Source: Linnemannia hyalina (Eukaryota; Mortierellomycota; Mortierellomycetes; Mortierellales; Mortierellaceae). Taken from it: 64,000 nt of DNA. A model generated the notes under the pieces. The model worked only from the letters and a program-made list of their open reading frames with translations, did no database searches and was not told the DNA's origin. The DNA lies in NCBI GenBank assembly GCA_019671135.1, contig JAHRHY010000010.1, positions 2,046,001 through 2,110,000 on the forward strand, in the 5' to 3' direction. The position numbers and the translations under genes are program-made. Below are positions 59,107 through 64,000 of the stretch, piece after piece. The stretch's first letter is position 1. Each line of letters starts with the position of its first letter.

Positions 59107-60380
59107 CAAAAATGTCAGTAGACAACTCTAATATACAAAACGCAGGCCTCTAGCACCGTTTAATTTGCTTTGAAAATCATCTTCCCAATGGCTTAAGAAC
59201 TGCCAGTCCCAACCCTTCTGGCTCTGACTGTAGTTCATAGAAGATTCATAATGAACAAGCCTCAGACCAGGTCGTCTGTCCTGAAGGCTCTGATTAACCT
59301 CAAAGATGAAGATAAACCACCAATCGACACAGTTGCGCTTATGGTAAAACATGGTCAACTCCTGACTTGGCAAATGGTGCACAAACCAATCCACGCTTTA
59401 GGTTGCTGTCAATTCTGGACTCTGGAATGTCGAGGTTCTTCTTACGAGTATCGAGGACGTCGGTCCGGGGGTTTTTTCGCGCTTCATCGCCATGTCTGCC
59501 TTATCTTCCGCTTGGGGTTGGTCCATATATAACGTCATGTTGTCCTTCCTCTTGAATCTGGCCATCTCCATCTTTAACTTTACATGGGCGATTTCTTGAA
59601 GGCCGTTTGAGTAAGTGTCTCGGGTGAATCGAAAACGAGAACCAAGGAGATCCACCGTTGTCTTCCTGTGGTGAGTGACGCGAGAATGGACTAGTAAAGT
59701 ATGTCTGAGCAATAGCCCTTCTTGCGGTTAAAGGGAAACCATTCTGTGTGTCCCATGGTTGCTGTCCTGGTCTCATGTAATACCAGGTTAGTGATGATAC
59801 AAATTTAATTAGTTACCGCCCCATCCACTTTTTTCCACTCGTTCATTGTTTCCCATGAGCCAATTGCCTCCGTTGTGTCAGCCTTGTGAATGATCAAAGA
59901 GCATGATAACTGTTAAAAAGCACAATATCTTTATGGGTCTGTAATACTATCAACAAGTTTCCTACTAATGGAACATGACAGTCTCGCCTCTATGTCTTAT
60001 TTACATCTACCATCGCAATCATGCGCACAAATAACCCGCCGCCTTTTAAATAGGTCTTATTGCTACATTTAGGAGCAACAAAAACCATAACACCTGCCAT
60101 TTCGTTGAACCATTTTTTGTGTTTTTTTTTTTTTTTTTTTTTTTTTTAAGTCGAGTGTTGGTGATCCGTCAAATGAAAGACACAAGCGACGTTAGAGTCC
60201 CTGCTATTAATTTTAGAGCGAAGAGAAAAAAAGTCAATATTCTCTCCTGAAGTTGATTAACTGAAAAACTCTTAATAGTTAGATTTCTTTAAACTTACAG
60301 TAACTTTGGTAGGAACCGTTGTCGGAACCAATGTAGCAATCGCTGTCGGAACCTATGCAGCAACCACCGGGCCGCTGCCA
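59107..60380. other. Gene-poor region downstream of copy B
   Basis: Short frames on both strands (for example minus 59,398-59,776) look weakly coding-like but have no domain and no clear ends. A T27 homopolymer lies at 60,122-60,148. Near 60,297-60,345 GTTCCGAC units repeat on the minus strand. An intron-like GTAACA...CATAG at 60,388-60,350 could add these to the end of copy B, but no evidence favours it. Confidence 0.4.
60122..60148 (-). repeat. Poly(A) tract on the minus strand
   Basis: About 26 consecutive T on the + strand, close to the 3' end of copy B. It may be a remnant of a retroposed tail. Confidence 0.75.
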
Positions 60381-61752
60381 TTATGTTACGCACACAGCGA
60401 CAGAGGTAATGGCAGTGCCAACGAGAGTGCGAGTCTCCTTGCAGATTGGGCCACCGAATTGAGCGGCGCACGCGGGTCCAAGGTTTACGGGATATTGACC
60501 CGGCACGCATTGGTATCCGGCTTGCGGGATGACCGAGACACCGGAGTATTTGCACCCTGTAGGGAAAGTGAAGCCGCAGACAGACCCAGTGACCGTGCAC
60601 TTGCATGGGTCCTCGCACATGGCGTTACCGACATCAGTCTCCGTGCATTGACCGGGGTTGCACTTGTTAGGTGTAGTTCCAGCTTTGGGTAAATCACCCT
60701 TAGTGCACGTGTAGATCGTGTCCGCGTCGATGGCCTTCTTGTCGAAGTCTTTGCAGTCATCAGGGAAGGTAAAGCCGCAGACATCCTTCGTGTCCTTGCA
60801 CTTGCATGGGTCCTCGCACTTGACTGGGGGAGGACCTCCACACTTCACTGAGTTGACCTCGATGACGGTGGGGCATGCACCAATAGCGGAGCAATGATAC
60901 CACGTCTTGGGGTCAAAGTCGCACCCATAGAGGCTGGATCCGCAGAAATCTCCCACGGCGACGCAGAGGTCCCTCCAGGGGTGCTTGTTCTTGTGGTTGT
61001 GTTGTTGTTCTTTGTCGTGGTGGCAGTTTTTGTTGTGATGGTGATGCCTGTGCTTGTGCCCGGCATCATGGTTAGAGGCCTCGAAGTCTGTATCAGCAGC
61101 GTTATCCCTCTTGGCCGGTTCAATGGTATCAGAGCCCTCTGACTCAGTCTCCTCGGAGTCAGTCTCCTCGGAGTCGTCAGTCGTCTCGGTGGGACCAGTG
61201 ACGTCCTGGTTGGCCATAGGTTCATCAGCAGTCCAACCCGCCTCGATGTAGACTTGAGGAATGGAGTCGGTTCCACCGCTGTTCTTGGCACTAAAAGCGC
61301 TCGAACTGGCATCAACAATGTTGGAATCGACGGCTTCGACAGCAACGGCAATGGCACCGCATACTTTGAGGGGGCACTTGAGTGTGTCGATAATGACGCC
61401 ATTACGTACCAGATGCACCTCCTTGCCTGTACGGATGTGTAGTTACGAAAGGCGAAATATAACATGGCCATGGTTAAAGAACAGTCATCAGGAAACGGGT
61501 TCAATAAAAAAATGAAATCCAGTACCCAGGAGACAAGGCCTGTGTTTTTCTTGGTCCACGCGAACGCTATTCGCACTTACCGATTAGGCGGTGATGGTGG
61601 TGGTGATCATTGTTGAGCGCATTGAACGTCTGCTGGCCAATGGGATCGGCTGCATCCCCCGCCCTTTGCCCTAGAACGGAGGGCGTCGAGGCGAAATAGG
61701 CAATGCCTGCAAAAGCCACAAAAGTGGCTTTGCGCTGCGAAAAGATCTTCAT
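60381..61752 (-). CDS. Secreted His-rich/Cys-rich protein, copy B
   Basis: Two exons, 61752-61581 and 61426-60381 (405 aa), with the same start, intron and splice sites as copy A. Residues 1-259 match copy A, including the signal peptide, His5 run, acidic stretch, KR pair and His-rich segment. At the codon after GGPPP the sequences part: copy B continues with KCEDPCKCKDTKDVCGFTF and a second related module (MCEDPCKCTVTGSVCGFTF). Each keeps a PC-x-C-x6-C core similar in spacing to copy A but with different residues. It ends at TAA 60,381-60,383 after AITSVAVCVT. A secreted or cell-wall protein with metal-binding potential is inferred; no named family is recognised. Confidence 0.8.
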
Positions 61753-62392
61753 CTAGTGTGGTTGGGGAGGAAAGGAGTGATGGGTAAAATGGTTGAGCTG
61801 GCCGAACACTTGGGGGAGGATATGAAGGTAAAGATATGTGTCAGAGAGATGTCTGTGGGGAGATAATGGGCTAGGATGGTCTGACAAAGAAATAAAAAAT
61901 AGAAGGAAGGCCAACAACGAGTTAATATATATATTCAAAAAAACTTGGGCAACCTGGAGACAAGCGATTGATTAGATAGTTCAATGACTTAAGAGAGCGC
62001 CTAGTGTTTACAAGGAGAAAGAGATAAAGAGGGGAGGGAGGAAAGACTCTGGTCAAGGACACCATTGCGCTTATCATGAAAACAGTTTACTCTCCTTTTC
62101 CGACGACGGAAGGATTATTCTGACTAGAACTAATGGGTCATTTTCCATCTACAGAATCTTGGTGGCCCTGAAGTGGCGTTTCTCACTCCTTTTTTTTTCT
62201 TATTGTGACATTGATGGGGTATGTCGCTAAACACTCAGACTCCTAAAACGAGGATGGGATTTTTGAATTTGGCGGGCACACCAAATTCTTTCGATTCTCG
62301 AGCAAGCAGTCGAAGATTAAAATGGGCAAATGGAGAAAGGTCAAACGCTATATTGCGAAAAAATGCCCAGACGCCTACGATGGTCTATGGTG

Positions 62393-62745
62393 CTTCCCCC
62401 TCCTTTTCTCTTTTCCTCTCCTTTTCCTTCTCTCCCTTTCCCTCTCTCCCTTTTCTCCTATTTTCTAGTCTCGCTCTCAAAATGAGCGAGCATAGAACAG
62501 TAACTACATCTCTTCTTTCTTTTCACACCGAATCATGTCCACCCAGACACAAAGAGCAGAGATAGAAGGTGACTATCTCCCTTCTCCCTCTCTCCCTTTC
62601 CCTCTCTCCCTTTCCCTCTCTCCCTTTTCTCCTATTTTCTAGTCTCGCTCTCAAAAATGAGCGAGCAACCACATCTCTTCATTCTTTTCACACCGGATCA
62701 TGTCCACCCAGACACAAAGAGCAGAGATAGAAGGTGACTATAGCT
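62393..62745 (+). repeat. Direct repeat, about 174-bp period (right copy)
   Basis: Equivalent of 46,530-46,882 inside the duplicated segment. Confidence 0.85.
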
Positions 62746-63087
62746 AATAAGTCGAAATAAAAAAAGGGAGGATGACAGATCAAAGCATAACTACTTCACC
62801 ATCACCTAGCACATCACAAACGAGAAATTCCGTTCCCTCCCATTTCACTCATGGTCCGAATCCGCAGTGGTGACTTGGAAGTCTGTCCTCGTTCTCATAA
62901 ATGAAGAGGAAAGATGAGAAAGAATGGTCTGTATGATCTTTTCGAACCATTGCTCGTCTATTGAACTGCAAGCCCGGCCATATGCAAGTACGGACGACCA
63001 CTACGTTGACCGACTTGGCTATCCCTCTACTCCAAACTACTTGTTATTGTTGCTTTTCTTTCCACCGAGTTTGTATGTCACATATCT

Positions 63088-63353
63088 TGTGTTTCCCTAA
63101 GTTTGCACTGTTCCCTTAGTTGACATTCATTGCCCCTGTTTGTTATGTGCCTCCCTAATTTGCACTGTTTCCTTTGTTGCCCTTGTTGTTTTGTGCCTCC
63201 CTATTTTGCTACGTGCCTCCCTGATTTTGCACTGTCGCTTGGGTTGACATTGCTCTGTGCCTCGTAATTCTGAATTCGCGTAATTCTTGCACTCTCCTCT
63301 ATGGATTTTGTTTGTGCCTCCTTGACTTTGCACAGTCCCCTGAATTGACAAGG
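63088..63353 (+). repeat. Degenerate minisatellite (right copy)
   Basis: Equivalent of 47,225-47,490 inside the duplicated segment, with the same unit order. The array has not changed in number since duplication. Confidence 0.75.
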
Positions 63354-63697
63354 GTTTTCTACAGATAGAATCCTCTGCCCTTCAGGTTTTCCCACACCCT
63401 TTTCAGTAAGTTACCGTAGACTGCCCCCTTTGGAAATAAAGGGATACAACTAGGACTACTCGACATTCTCTCTAGGCAGTTGAGCCACAAGGCGAGCCAT
63501 GAGATCGATTTGGCGATGACATATATGGCGATCGAGACTTTTTCTACGGCCTAAAAGGAATGAGGATGGCGCTGCACTGGAAGGAGATATACTAGAGGAA
63601 TCCAGGGATTGCTGTGATGAGGATGAAGCATAGGCAAGGAATGTCGGGGTTAAGTCATATGGACGCTTTTTGAAACTATTTTACATGCTGTCTCACG

Positions 63698-63961
63698 ATG
63701 GATGCCGTCCGTGTAAAAGGAACCGCCGACTTAAACAGCCTCTACCAAATAGAGTACCAGTACATACAATCTTCGGTTAATACCTCTTGTGCTGCTGCAG
63801 CGGTGGTACGACAGAGTATAAGCACCATCATTCGAAAATGGTGGAGAAGGCAATCCCATCTTGTCTCCTCCTCCCTTCCTTTGCCCTCACGAGAAACATA
63901 CAGTCGTGTGATTACTCAAGTTAGGCGTAGTCTTTCAGAGACGGAAACCCTCATCTTCTAG
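63698..63961 (+). CDS. Small hypothetical open frame, 87 aa (right copy)
   Basis: Identical to 47,835-48,098 by duplication. No domain or independent support was found. Confidence 0.25.
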   Translation: MDAVRVKGTADLNSLYQIEYQYIQSSVNTSCAAAAVVRQSISTIIRKWWRRQSHLVSSSLPLPSRETYSRVITQVRRSLSETETLIF

Positions 63962-64000
63962 TTTTAGGATGGCCAGGAAACCTCAAGTACCTAGACGAGT

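Larger units (their letters stand above)
60823..64000 (+). repeat. Segmental duplication, right copy
   Basis: Identical in length to 44,960-48,137 with offset 15,863. It runs to the window edge, so the true end is not seen. It includes the promoter region and 5' half of copy B. Confidence 0.95.
61753..64000. promoter_or_regulatory. Upstream region of copy B
   Basis: It is equivalent to 45,890-48,137, with the same internal repeats. It probably carries the promoter of copy B, so both copies should be under the same control. Confidence 0.5.

Overview
The window is eukaryotic. Its genes carry short GT-AG introns (about 60-500 nt) with fungal-type branch sites such as TACTAAC, and it holds single-copy fungal housekeeping genes beside Helitron, hAT and DIRS elements. 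Gene set, intron style and the kinds of transposon point to an early-diverging filamentous fungus, most likely Mucoromycota/Mortierellomycotina (inference; no rRNA is present to confirm it).

Left part, about 1-33.4 kb, is a gene-dense core. In order it holds: a PEX20/PEX5-like peroxisomal import receptor (+); a PRP5/DDX46 spliceosomal DEAD-box helicase with 8 exons (-); a membrane-anchored FkbM/METTL24-like methyltransferase (+); a full-length Niemann-Pick C1 sterol transporter (+); a decayed leucine-rich-repeat gene (-); a C1orf109/AIRIM-like ribosome-maturation factor (-); the nucleotide-excision-repair nuclease RAD2/XPG (+); a TVP38/TMEM64-type VTT-domain membrane protein (-); an unknown two-helix membrane protein (-); and a very long alpha-arrestin-like protein (+). 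I worked out exon joins for the multi-exon genes by keeping GT-AG boundaries in frame and checking family motifs across each junction. Gene pairs are divergent (PRP5/METTL24-like, AIRIM-like/RAD2) or convergent (PEX20/PRP5, RAD2/TVP38).

Middle and right part, about 33.4-64 kb, is accessory. A 1.05-kb dispersed repeat of unknown type (called R1 here) occurs once intact (36,041-37,088). A second copy (48,301-59,106) is split by a hAT transposon (48,360-53,252, 254-bp terminal inverted repeats, 8-bp duplication AGTTGTAT) and by a DIRS-type tyrosine-recombinase retrotransposon (53,858-58,562, 137-bp inverted repeats). The intact copy serves as the empty site. A decayed Helitron with a textbook 3' hairpin and CTAG end lies at about 37.1-43.85 kb.

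The most unusual feature is a pair of secreted-protein genes (44,407-45,889 and 60,381-61,752, both -). Their first 259 codons, intron and upstream DNA are essentially identical, without indels, over at least 3.18 kb (offset 15,863 bp, running off the window end). Their 3' parts switch abruptly, within one codon, to different cysteine-rich repeat cassettes. This constant-plus-variable layout suggests a modular, diversifying family of surface or secreted proteins.
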